From Psychrobacter sp. APC 3426 (GTDB taxonomy: Bacteria > Pseudomonadota > Gammaproteobacteria > Pseudomonadales > Moraxellaceae), in NCBI RefSeq assembly GCF_030408035.1, contig NZ_JASDCF010000022.1, positions 1 through 55,576 on the forward strand: a stretch of DNA of 55,576 bases. The letters are read 5' to 3'. Shown one piece after another: positions 46,272-55,576 of the stretch. The position numbers and the translations under genes are program-made. Under the pieces are notes generated by a model, which was given only the letters and a program-made list of their open reading frames with translations, ran no database searches and was not told where the DNA came from. Each line of letters starts with the position of its first letter. Position 1 is the stretch's first letter.

Positions 46272-47765
46272 CTACTTCTCAAACGCTGACTTCGTAAACA
46301 GCCCTGCACGCTCCATCTCACCTGCGACACTCAACAGCGTCGCCTCATCATTCATCCGTCCAATCAGCTGCATACCAATCGGCAAGCCTTTTTTGCTCAT
46401 GCCTACTGGCAATGACATCGCTGGCAAACCAGTGACATTCCCCAATAAGGTAAAGGCCATTTTGCCCAATACCGGCTGGCTAAGCTTTTCAATCATGCCT
46501 GAGCGAAAGGCATACTTACCCATATCTAAGCCTTTATTGAGTAGCTCTGCGCTACGCATCAGTAACTCATCCTTGCGACTTGGCGGTAATACGCCATGCT
46601 TAACGGCAGCGGTAGGCACGGTAGGACACAAAATCATATCGTACTCTTCTAGTAATAAGCCTGTCTGATATTGACTGTGATGCCAACCGTGCTTGGCATG
46701 CGCCAAATCAACTGCTGATAGCGAGCGACCCAGCAACGCCATGTTATAGGTCTGCGGCTCTAGGTTTTTGATATGCTCTGCGCCAAAGTCACGTTCGATA
46801 TTATCAATAGTAAAGGCTGTATGCGCGCAAACCACAACCATGAAGTCATGCCAAAACTGTTCGATATTGATATTAGGCTCAGCCGGTATCACTCTGTGTC
46901 CCATGGCCTCTAACTGCTTGGCAGTCTGTTCAAGTACGGCCAGTACCTCCTTGTCTACCACAGTATTGGCAATCAATGGCTGCTGATGCAGCGCAATAGT
47001 CAACTGCCGCGGCGCACGCATGGCTGCTTGTAAAAAAGACCCTTCTGGTGGAGCAATAATAAAAGGTGCACCCACTTCAGCGCCACTTGTGGCATCGAGC
47101 ATCGCGGCGCTGTCACGAACAGAGCGGGTAATCACATGGTCAGCAACAGCCCCCTCCCAGCCTTCACCAACTGTCGGGCCCATGGGGTTGCGACCACGAC
47201 TTGGTTTTAAACCAAATGTACCGCACCAAGCAGCAGGGAAACGTATCGAGCCGCCACCATCACCGGCACCTGCCATTGGTACAATACCACTTGCCACTGC
47301 CGCTGCACTACCACCTGAGGAGCCGCCAGAGCTATAGCCTTTTTTGAAAGGGTTATGAGTGGCACCATGAGCTTTTGGTTCGGTGGTAATAATCAATCCA
47401 AACTCAGGGGTATTGGTTTTACCAAAAGTATTGACCCCTGTGGCTTTCATACGTTTGACGATTTCGCTGTCGTTTTCTGATACGATATTGACACTACGAC
47501 TGCCCATTGTTATAGGCTCACCTTCAAAGCCAAATGATAAATCCTTAAGTAAATAAGGTACGCCAGTAAACGCACCCGTTGGCAGACCTTGCTCGGCCGC
47601 ATGATAGGCACGCTCATCGAAACGATGGATGATGGCATTGAGTTTGGGATTGAGTTTATTGGCTTGATAGACGGCAGCATCCAATAACTCTTTGGCGCTG
47701 ACGTCACCTGCATTGACCAACGCTGCTAGCGCTATTGCATCATATTGAGTATATTCTTTAAACAT
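46272..47765 (-). CDS. Amidase-signature hydrolase
   Basis: 497 residues; AAGGAAG precedes the ATG. The amidase-signature triad is present: Lys about 74 in [11 protein letters not shown], cis-Ser about 150 in [20 protein letters not shown], and the nucleophile Ser about 173 in [31 protein letters not shown] follows as usual. The closest family by feel is the 6-aminohexanoate-cyclic-dimer hydrolase/AmiD-type amidases, so the substrate could be any small amide. It is not a GatA, since no gatB or gatC is near. It lies where lolA often follows ftsK in related genomes. Confidence 0.93.
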   Translation of the reverse strand: MFKEYTQYDAIALAALVNAGDVSAKELLDAAVYQANKLNPKLNAIIHRFDERAYHAAEQGLPTGAFTGVPYLLKDLSFGFEGEPITMGSRSVNIVSENDSEIVKRMKATGVNTFGKTNTPEFGLIITTEPKAHGATHNPFKKGYSSGGSSGGSAAAVASGIVPMAGAGDGGGSIRFPAAWCGTFGLKPSRGRNPMGPTVGEGWEGAVADHVITRSVRDSAAMLDATSGAEVGAPFIIAPPEGSFLQAAMRAPRQLTIALHQQPLIANTVVDKEVLAVLEQTAKQLEAMGHRVIPAEPNINIEQFWHDFMVVVCAHTAFTIDNIERDFGAEHIKNLEPQTYNMALLGRSLSAVDLAHAKHGWHHSQYQTGLLLEEYDMILCPTVPTAAVKHGVLPPSRKDELLMRSAELLNKGLDMGKYAFRSGMIEKLSQPVLGKMAFTLLGNVTGLPAMSLPVGMSKKGLPIGMQLIGRMNDEATLLSVAGEMERAGLFTKSAFEK

Positions 47766-47964
47766 AATCGAGCTTCCTTGTTCTTGAGTTATTCACCATT
47801 CCACTCAGTATATCGGTTTGGTGGCGCAACAAGTAACCCTCTTATCGATACTGCTGTGTTCACGTCATACCAGACCATGAATATATGCTTAACGCTAATG
47901 CCTATCACTGTGCCGATTTATGATGTCAGTTTTGCAAATACCATGACGGTGCTACAAACGCTCA

Positions 47965-48000
47965 TAAAAAAAACGAGCTACTTACTGTCACTCGCTTTTT
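47965..48000 (-). terminator. Terminator after ftsK
   Basis: On the minus strand AAAGCGAG and CTCGTTTT bracket a 13-base loop, followed by T-run. It lies just beyond the ftsK stop. Confidence 0.7.
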
Positions 48001-48025
48001 ATCACTCAATCAAATTGACTGTTCA

Positions 48026-51000
48026 TCACATCAACAGCTCACGCTTGCCACTTTTGCCCATTGAGCTGACCAGTCCCGCCTCCTCCATTGAGTCGACAAT
48101 ACGAGCCGCACGGTTATAGCCGATACTAAATTTACGCTGGATACTAGACGCTGATACTTTGCGCGTTTCCATAATAAAAGCAACGGCATCATTGTAGAGG
48201 TCATCATCTTCACCAGAGGCGTTACCTGCACTACCACCACCAGGGCTAGACAACTCAAAATTCCCTGCCATGTTGTCAATATAGTCAGGTGCGCCGCGCT
48301 CACGCCAAGCATCACAGACACGGTTAACCTCTTCATCACTGACATAAGCACCGTGGACACGATCCGGCTCAATCTGTCCTGGACCTAAAAACAACATATC
48401 ACCGTTACCGAGCATGTCTTCTGCACCGCCACTGTCCAAGATGGTACGCGAATCGACTTTTGAGTTAACACGCAGCGCTGCTCGTACTGGGATGTTGGCT
48501 TTAATCAGACCGGTAATGACATCGACTGATGGACGCTGGGTAGCAAGCATCAAGTGAATACCGGCCGCCCGCGACTTCTGTGCCAAACGCGTGATCAGCT
48601 CTTCTGCTTGCTTACCGACCTGCATAATCATATCGGCAAACTCATCGGCGACAATCACAATCATGGGTAAGGTTTTAAGCTTTGGCGCTTGGCTGATGCT
48701 AACACTGTCATTTGGTCGCCATAATGGGTCGAGCATTGGATTGCCCGATTTTTCCGCCGCAATCACTTTTTTATTGAACTCATTAAGCTTACGTACTTTA
48801 AGCAGGCTCATCAGCTGATAACGGCGCTCCATCTCCGCCACGCACCATGACAAGGCACTGGCAGCCTCAGTCATGTCGGTGACTACCGGCGTCAATAGAT
48901 GGGGGATGTCATTATAGTTAGCAAGCTCAAGCTGCTTTGGGTCAATCAAGATAAGGCGCAGCTCATTGGGTGTATACTTGAGGAGCATTGACAGCAGCAT
49001 CGAGTTGACCAATACCGACTTACCAGAGCCTGTGGTACCAGCGACCAACATATGTGGCGCACGGGCAAGGTCGGTAATGATTGGGTTACCACCGATATCT
49101 TTACCCATCGCCATGCTAATCTGCGCCTTAGGGTCTTTGAACGTTTCGGTATTGAGTAGCTCAATTAGGCGCACCATTTCACGCTTTTTATTAGGTACTT
49201 CGATACCGATATAAGGCTTACCAGGAATGACTTCGACCACACGCAAAGATGCCATCGACAGCGAGCGTGCCAAGTCACGTGAGATACCAGTCACCTTACT
49301 GGCTTTTACCCCAGCGGCCAGCTCCACCTCAAAACGTGTCACAACGGGTCCTGGTATCGCATTAACCACGGTCGCTTTTACATTGAACTCTTGCAACTTA
49401 ATCTCAAGCAATTCTGATAGCTGATCAAGCTCTGCAATGGTATAGCTCGGTTTACGGTCAGGATCTGGCTTATCCAATATAGAGACTTCTGGAATAGGTG
49501 TAAGGCTACTGCGATAAGCCGCCGTTTGCATAGAGCGTGACTTTTGACTGAATGCCGTATCATCACTGATGTCTGGCATCACTGGCGCAGCTATTTCATC
49601 ATCAGCATCATCGTCTGGCATCATATCAGTGATGTGGTTGCTACTGTCGCCCTCTGGCACGGCAAAACTGACCGTGGGTTTGGCCGCGGTCTCTGACTGT
49701 GTGCTGGTGGTAGTATTAATGGTCTTTGCGGTTGGTGCCTCTTTAGGGTTGGCAGGCGGCGTATTGGTTGGCGTCATATCAACCGTGCCTACCACAGGTG
49801 CAGTGATGTTCGATATTGGCTGCTGATCATTCGTTTCTGTTGCCGCTGCTGTTGGTGTTGCAGCTGCATGTGACAGACTCGCTGTTTGTTCTGCTTGTGT
49901 ATTGACAGACGTCTTCTCTACAGGGTCTGACCCAACTACTTCATTGTCCTTGAACTTCGACATAGCAGGATCTGAAGCATCAGCTTCGAAAACAACAGGC
50001 TCTGAAACAACAGAATCTGAGGTCATGGATGTCGCCACATCAGCATGCTCAGCTAGCCACCCCTCTGCTAAGGTGTCAACGCTTTCAGTGGTAGGATCTA
50101 TGGACTCATCAACTGGTTGCTGGGTGATCTCTTCTTCATTTTTAATACTGTCATTTGCCGTATTTTCATTTACCGTATTTTCATTTTCAACACGACTATT
50201 TGCCGTACTGCTACTCGCAGTATTGCCATTTCCAGTGACTGGCTGCGCCGCTGGCTCTACCGTCAAATTACTCGTTGCTAACACTGACTCATCTAAAGAC
50301 TCCGTATCAGCGTAAGAAGTGGCAGGCACTGCAACATCAGAGACGTTTGTGTCATACGCTGCTTGCTCACTTGCCAGCAAATCCTCAACAGTACTCGCAT
50401 CATTCCATGCAAAGCTTGGCTCAACTTTTCGAACCGGTGTGGTGACGGGAGTTAGAGTCGTTACAGCGTTGGTCGTGCTTGCAGTATTGTTTGCAAGATT
50501 ACCAGCTGTGCCGCTAGGCGAGACCTCTGATGACTGCAGGAGGCTACTCGTTCCATTATTTGGCACAGCATTTGAATGAGCAGCCTGATTGGATGCTGCA
50601 GGTTGATTGGAAATAGTCGCTTGCGCCGCTGCCATAGACGCTCTTACGCTATCAGCAAGACCAGAAGTCGATAAAAAATCTGACAGTACATTACTAAATC
50701 GCCCACTATCTACTTGCGCATTATTCGCAGCATCAGCGGATTGTAACTCTAGTGGCAGCTGCTCATACTGGGGTATTTCTTTCTCTTGATTGCCCTCGAT
50801 GCTATCGTCTTTTTGCTCAGAGGCCATATTTTCTTTAGTTGTTAAGCCATCATCTTGTGCAAACTCTTTACGTTTGACACCTGAGCCAAGCCATGACAAC
50901 GCGGTAACTTTTTGGTAAATGGATAGCCAATGAATATTGAAAGCAAAGGTTGCGGTGATAATAACGAAGACGGTCAAGAAAACCACACTCCCCCACTGCG

Positions 51001-51457
51001 ATAACAGCTGTGCCAGACGCGCTTGCAACTCAAGCCCAATAATACCCCCAGCCACACCCTTAAGGCCCGTACTAACTGGGTCTGCCACTTGCTGTACTAA
51101 AGCGACCAACTGTGCAAACAAGGCGCTGGTACTAAGTAGCAGAAACACATACGCGACCAATCGCATTAACCAAAACGTTGGCTTGTTGTCCCACCAAATA
51201 AGGATAGACTCATAGACCACAAATGCCAGTAGCCACCATGCACCGAATCCGAAGAAACTATAGAGCAAGTCAGACAACCATGCACCCGTCTCGCCACCCA
51301 TATTATTAATCGTGGTCATATCACTACTAATGTGCGACCAGCTAGGATCATTACCGGTATACGTCATCAAAATGACAAAAAGATAAACGGCCAGTATTAA
51401 CCCAAGGAGGGTAAATATTCCCTTTTTTAAATACTCAATTAGCGGTGCTGATATCAC
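48026..51457 (-). CDS. ftsK: DNA translocase FtsK
   Basis: 1143 residues from a GTG at 51457, with AAGG about 10 bases upstream. An N-terminal domain with four transmembrane segments (GIFTLLGLILAVYLFVILMT and others to residue 185) anchors it at the septum. A Thr/Ser/Ala/Val-rich linker of roughly 400 residues follows. The motor has the alpha/beta parts (FNVKATVVNAIPGPVVTRFE), Walker A VAGTTGSGKSVLVNSM (about 803), Walker B LRLILIDPKQLELANYND (about 832) and the arginine region QRPSVDVITGLIKANIP. The C-terminal gamma winged helix (IQRKFSIGYNRAARIVDSME) reads KOPS sites. It pumps the chromosome terminus and activates XerCD during division. It is divergent from trxB. Confidence 0.97.
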   Translation of the reverse strand: MISAPLIEYLKKGIFTLLGLILAVYLFVILMTYTGNDPSWSHISSDMTTINNMGGETGAWLSDLLYSFFGFGAWWLLAFVVYESILIWWDNKPTFWLMRLVAYVFLLLSTSALFAQLVALVQQVADPVSTGLKGVAGGIIGLELQARLAQLLSQWGSVVFLTVFVIITATFAFNIHWLSIYQKVTALSWLGSGVKRKEFAQDDGLTTKENMASEQKDDSIEGNQEKEIPQYEQLPLELQSADAANNAQVDSGRFSNVLSDFLSTSGLADSVRASMAAAQATISNQPAASNQAAHSNAVPNNGTSSLLQSSEVSPSGTAGNLANNTASTTNAVTTLTPVTTPVRKVEPSFAWNDASTVEDLLASEQAAYDTNVSDVAVPATSYADTESLDESVLATSNLTVEPAAQPVTGNGNTASSSTANSRVENENTVNENTANDSIKNEEEITQQPVDESIDPTTESVDTLAEGWLAEHADVATSMTSDSVVSEPVVFEADASDPAMSKFKDNEVVGSDPVEKTSVNTQAEQTASLSHAAATPTAAATETNDQQPISNITAPVVGTVDMTPTNTPPANPKEAPTAKTINTTTSTQSETAAKPTVSFAVPEGDSSNHITDMMPDDDADDEIAAPVMPDISDDTAFSQKSRSMQTAAYRSSLTPIPEVSILDKPDPDRKPSYTIAELDQLSELLEIKLQEFNVKATVVNAIPGPVVTRFEVELAAGVKASKVTGISRDLARSLSMASLRVVEVIPGKPYIGIEVPNKKREMVRLIELLNTETFKDPKAQISMAMGKDIGGNPIITDLARAPHMLVAGTTGSGKSVLVNSMLLSMLLKYTPNELRLILIDPKQLELANYNDIPHLLTPVVTDMTEAASALSWCVAEMERRYQLMSLLKVRKLNEFNKKVIAAEKSGNPMLDPLWRPNDSVSISQAPKLKTLPMIVIVADEFADMIMQVGKQAEELITRLAQKSRAAGIHLMLATQRPSVDVITGLIKANIPVRAALRVNSKVDSRTILDSGGAEDMLGNGDMLFLGPGQIEPDRVHGAYVSDEEVNRVCDAWRERGAPDYIDNMAGNFELSSPGGGSAGNASGEDDDLYNDAVAFIMETRKVSASSIQRKFSIGYNRAARIVDSMEEAGLVSSMGKSGKRELLM

Positions 51458-53054
<1,597 letters not shown>

Positions 53055-53873
53055 ATGGGCAATTTATCTCAACACCCTAACCAACGTAATAATGCCATCG
53101 CGCCTGAGACTTTAAAAAGTCTTGGGCGTTATGATTTTCCAGACCCTATCTCTATTGATCCAGATGGCATTGGTATCGTGGCTATGGGGGGTGACTTGGC
53201 ACCTGAAACGCTGATTTCGGCTTATGCTCAGGGACTTTTTCCTTGGTTCAATGAAGATGAACCAATTGCATGGTGGTGCCCTGAGCCGCGCTGTGTGATG
53301 CTACCGACTGACTATAAGCCCAGTAAATCACTACGCAAGCAAGCTGGCCGGTCTCGTTGGCAGCTAACCTTGAATCAAGCATTTGATGACGTCATTCATG
53401 CCTGTAGCTTGCCGAGAAGTGGCGGTATCAACGATACGTTATCCGAGGGTGAGCACACATGGATTCATGATGAAATGATTGAAGCGTACACCAAACTACA
53501 TGAGCAAGGGTTTGCACATAGTGTTGAGGTTTGGGATGAGACAGGACAGCTGATTGGTGGTCTTTATGGCTTAAAAATAGGCGGTATTTATTTTGGTGAA
53601 TCGATGTTTCATCGTGCCTCCAATGCATCAAAGTTAGCCTTTTGGGGTTTGATGCGCTTATGTAAACAAAGCAAAATTGAATTGGTAGACTGTCAATTAC
53701 CAAACGACCACTTGATGAGCTTAGGGGCAACAACCTTACCACGTGCTGATTTTTTGATACAGCTAGATACGCTCATCGGCAGCAGCTCAGTTAGATGGCA
53801 AAATAATTCTCATCAGCCATTGGCCGTATCATTACTTGAAACGATAGAACCTTGGCAGCTCAACTTAGTATAA
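53055..53873 (+). CDS. aat: Leucyl/phenylalanyl-tRNA-protein transferase
   Basis: 272 residues. The enzyme adds Leu or Phe to N-terminal Arg or Lys of proteins, marking them for ClpAP (N-end rule). Family motifs are FPDPISIDPDGIGIVAMGGD, AYAQGLFPWFNEDEPIAWWC, PEPRCVMLPTDYKPSKSLRK, HTWIHDEMIEAYTKLHEQGF, GGLYGLKIGGIYFGESMFHR and VDCQLPNDHLMSLGA. The ATG directly abuts the trxB stop, so translation is coupled. Length is a little above the E. coli protein because of the N-terminal 20 residues. The usual downstream partner (an arginyl-transferase gene) is absent. Confidence 0.97.
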   Translation: MGNLSQHPNQRNNAIAPETLKSLGRYDFPDPISIDPDGIGIVAMGGDLAPETLISAYAQGLFPWFNEDEPIAWWCPEPRCVMLPTDYKPSKSLRKQAGRSRWQLTLNQAFDDVIHACSLPRSGGINDTLSEGEHTWIHDEMIEAYTKLHEQGFAHSVEVWDETGQLIGGLYGLKIGGIYFGESMFHRASNASKLAFWGLMRLCKQSKIELVDCQLPNDHLMSLGATTLPRADFLIQLDTLIGSSSVRWQNNSHQPLAVSLLETIEPWQLNLV

Positions 53874-53894
53874 ATGCAATGCTAACAATGAACA

Positions 53895-53917
53895 GCTTAA
53901 TGACTTAACGACTTAAT
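53895..53917. repeat. Octamer tandem repeat upstream of the MerR-type gene
   Basis: CTTAATGA, CTTAACGA and CTTAATGC follow one another with an 8-base period, and ACTTAACGA recurs at 53926-53934 next to the start of the regulator gene. Its composition recalls the octamer array at 28283-28314. Confidence 0.6.
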
Positions 53918-53940
53918 GCTTGTCACTTAACGAGATTCTT

Positions 53941-54378
53941 ATGGCACCTGATACATCATTTCTATTAATTGGTAAGCTGGCGAGCGAAGCCAATACCACT
54001 AAGGACACCGTGCGGCATTATGACCAACTGGGTTTGCTTAAATCTCGCAAGCGTCAGGCCGGCTCGCGTCTATATACTGAATTTCATCCTGAATGCATTG
54101 AGCGCATTGAATTGATTAAAAGCGCTCAAGCGATTGGCTTTACCCTGATCGAAATCAGAGACAGCCTCAATGATTATTATGATGGACAGCTAGATATTGA
54201 CTTGCAGCTGATGCTCACTCAGCAAAAGCTGGCACAAGTCAGAAAACAACAAGCCAATATCAATGTGATGGTAGAGCTGCTGAGCGAACGTATTGAAGTG
54301 CTAGAGCGTATGAAAACAGATGACAACTATCTATCCAATATTGATATTTGCAAAAAGAAAATACCACCTCAACCCTAG
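53941..54378 (+). CDS. MerR-family transcriptional regulator
   Basis: 145 residues from the ATG at 53941; a TTG seven codons upstream is less likely. The winged helix-turn-helix is clear (LIGKLASEANTTKDTVRHYD then QLGLLKSRKRQAGSRLYTEF), followed by IKSAQAIGFTLIEIRDSLND and a C-terminal dimerisation coiled coil (LTQQKLAQVRKQQANINVMV). Only one Cys in the C-terminal part and no CxC pattern means that it is not a typical metal or SoxR sensor. It follows aat after 67 bases holding octamer repeats. Its targets and effector are unknown. Confidence 0.9.
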   Translation: MAPDTSFLLIGKLASEANTTKDTVRHYDQLGLLKSRKRQAGSRLYTEFHPECIERIELIKSAQAIGFTLIEIRDSLNDYYDGQLDIDLQLMLTQQKLAQVRKQQANINVMVELLSERIEVLERMKTDDNYLSNIDICKKKIPPQP

Positions 54379-54464
54379 TCAAATTAATAATAGCTCTATT
54401 AATATTATTCTATCAGAAGCCATAACAGCACTATTGAAAGCCATTAAATTAGGATCATTTATAG

Positions 54465-54971
54465 CTATTGACCATAAACACGCTGCATAATTAAAGCGTC
54501 TACTGCTGGCTGATGCGGTGATTGATAATACCCTTTACGCTGATGAATCACTGCAAACCCCTGCTGCTCATACAATGCTATCGCAGGGATATTATCTGCC
54601 CGTACTTCCAACATTAAGCTCTCTACCTGATTACTTGTTAACTCTTGATTTAGTCTAACAAACAATTGCGAGGCAATGCCCTGTCGTTGGCAATCAGGAT
54701 GAGTGCCTATGCGCAAGATTTCTGCTTGCTCAAAAACCACCTGATATAAACAATAGCCAATTACATTGTTATCGGCTACGCCCTTTTTGTTATTTTCCTC
54801 ATAAACAACCAGCATACTGATGCTATCTTGCTTAAGCAGTTCAACCAACGTCTGATAAGTCCACGCGTCATGCGGCTGAACCATAGATTCAATGGCTGCA
54901 ATTTCTTGAAGCGCATATTCTAACTCTATTGCGTTAATTGGCAGCTCTTCTATACTTCCTATATTAAACAC
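54465..54971 (-). CDS. rimI: Ribosomal protein S18 alanine N-acetyltransferase-like GNAT protein
   Basis: 168 residues. The acetyl-CoA loop is RIGTHPDCQRQGIASQLFVR (the QRQGIAS form of R/QxxGxG/A) and the C-terminal signature LEVRADNIPAIALYEQQGFA is typical of RimI. The N-terminus up to residue 30 is variable. RimI acetylates the N-terminal Ala of ribosomal protein S18. There is no tsaB nearby, although rimI is linked to it in some genomes. A related GNAT specificity is a minor alternative. Confidence 0.85.
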   Translation of the reverse strand: MFNIGSIEELPINAIELEYALQEIAAIESMVQPHDAWTYQTLVELLKQDSISMLVVYEENNKKGVADNNVIGYCLYQVVFEQAEILRIGTHPDCQRQGIASQLFVRLNQELTSNQVESLMLEVRADNIPAIALYEQQGFAVIHQRKGYYQSPHQPAVDALIMQRVYGQ

Positions 54972-55066
54972 AGCTTGTCCTTTATTATTGTTATTCGATA
55001 GCGTTTATTTTATCGTAAAAGTTAATCATTATTCACTTATATCACTTAATCACATTCTCACACCCA

Positions 55067-55099
55067 CAAAAAAAGCCACCCTCAATGAGGATGGCTTTT
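55067..55099 (-). terminator. Terminator after tuf
   Basis: On the minus strand AAGCCATCCTC, ATT, GAGGGTGGCTT forms a strong stem (one G-T wobble) followed by TTTTT. Confidence 0.88.
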
Positions 55100-55145
55100 C
55101 GACTAATATTTTAACTTTCTCAGATAACTCTGAATGAGTTAATAA

Positions 55146-55576
55146 TTAGTTCAATACGTTAGCAACAACACCAGCGCCTACAGTACGGCCGCCTTCACGA
55201 ATAGCGAAGCGAAGACCTTTGTCCATAGCGATTGGGTGGATAAGCTCTACGCCCATCTCAACGTTATCACCAGGCATTACCATTTCAGTACCGTCTTGTA
55301 ATTGGATTGCGCCAGTTACGTCAGTAGTACGGAAGTAGAACTGTGGACGATAGCCGTTTAGGAATGGTGTGTGACGACCACCCTCTTCTTTTGACAGTAC
55401 GTATACTTCTGCGTCAAATTTAGTATGAGGAGTGATTGAACCTGGCTTCGCTAGTACTTGGCCACGTTGTACGTCTTCACGCTTAGTACCACGTAGTAGT
55501 ACGCCACAGTTTTCGCCTGCACGACCTTCGTCAAGCAGTTTACGGAACATCTCTACACCAGTACAGGTGGTTTTTT
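55146..55576 (-). CDS. tuf: Elongation factor Tu, C-terminal part (5' end beyond the window)
   Basis: The frame continues past the ATG at 55550 to the window edge, adding KTTCTGVE in front of [20 protein letters not shown], so this is the last 142 or so residues of EF-Tu (domains 2 and 3). Diagnostic segments are [40 protein letters not shown] and [17 protein letters not shown] at the end. EF-Tu brings aminoacyl-tRNA to the ribosome. Many gammaproteobacteria carry two tuf copies; only this one is visible here. Confidence 0.98.
   Translation of the reverse strand, partial: KTTCTGVEMFRKLLDEGRAGENCGVLLRGTKREDVQRGQVLAKPGSITPHTKFDAEVYVLSKEEGGRHTPFLNGYRPQFYFRTTDVTGAIQLQDGTEMVMPGDNVEMGVELIHPIAMDKGLRFAIREGGRTVGAGVVANVLN

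Overview
The window looks like a chromosomal segment of a Moraxellaceae bacterium, most probably Psychrobacter or a close relative. This is judged from protein families and gene order read by eye, not from a database search. The base composition is moderately AT-rich, with AT-rich intergenic DNA. Gammaproteobacterial housekeeping blocks are present: map-glnD-dapC, ftsK/trxB/aat, rlmH, rimI and the end of tuf. Around them sit many small envelope lipoproteins of the kind seen in cold-adapted Moraxellaceae. I saw no tRNA, rRNA, CRISPR array, prophage or intact insertion sequence.

Layout. 1-6149: a TPM-domain protein cut by the left edge and LemA, an AGCS sodium:alanine symporter, and two tandem fasciclin-domain lipoproteins. 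6816-12627: cobalamin-dependent methionine synthase (metH) and a four-repeat acidic lipoprotein with EF-hand-like loops. 12713-16347: a YjgN-type membrane protein and an M48 metallopeptidase, flanked by three copies of a tiny DUF2256 zinc-ribbon gene, one of which is a pseudogene. 16477-25952: a three-gene module of a YqiJ-like OB-fold membrane protein, a YqiK-type flotillin and a giant (about 2080-residue) AAA+ ATPase. 26266-30781: a TolB-like lipoprotein, a META/HslJ-like lipoprotein, and a secreted lipase with its steric chaperone. 31118-37156: map, glnD, an unknown two-TM protein and dapC. 37485-42395: a cNMP/CBS/DUF294 nucleotidyltransferase-like protein with a DEDDh exonuclease, then a PBP4-type carboxypeptidase with a long low-complexity insert. 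42478-47765: small membrane proteins, DUF2147, rlmH, an extradiol dioxygenase-like protein and an amidase. 48026-55576: ftsK, trxB, aat, a MerR-type regulator, rimI and the C-terminal part of tuf.

How genes work together. LemA/TPM, the lipase with its chaperone, and YjgN with the M48 peptidase are functional pairs on one strand. GlnD senses nitrogen status through PII; the DUF294 protein re-uses a GlnD-like nucleotidyltransferase motif next to a nuclease. The module I find most interesting is yqiJ/yqiK/giant ATPase. It joins a membrane scaffold to a large AAA+ machine and carries a 19-bp perfect inverted repeat just ahead of the ATPase gene. A second notable signal is a perfect 11-bp palindrome (ATGACTGTCAT). 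It occurs in a three-unit tandem array with helical-turn spacing upstream of the META lipoprotein, and once more upstream of glnD.
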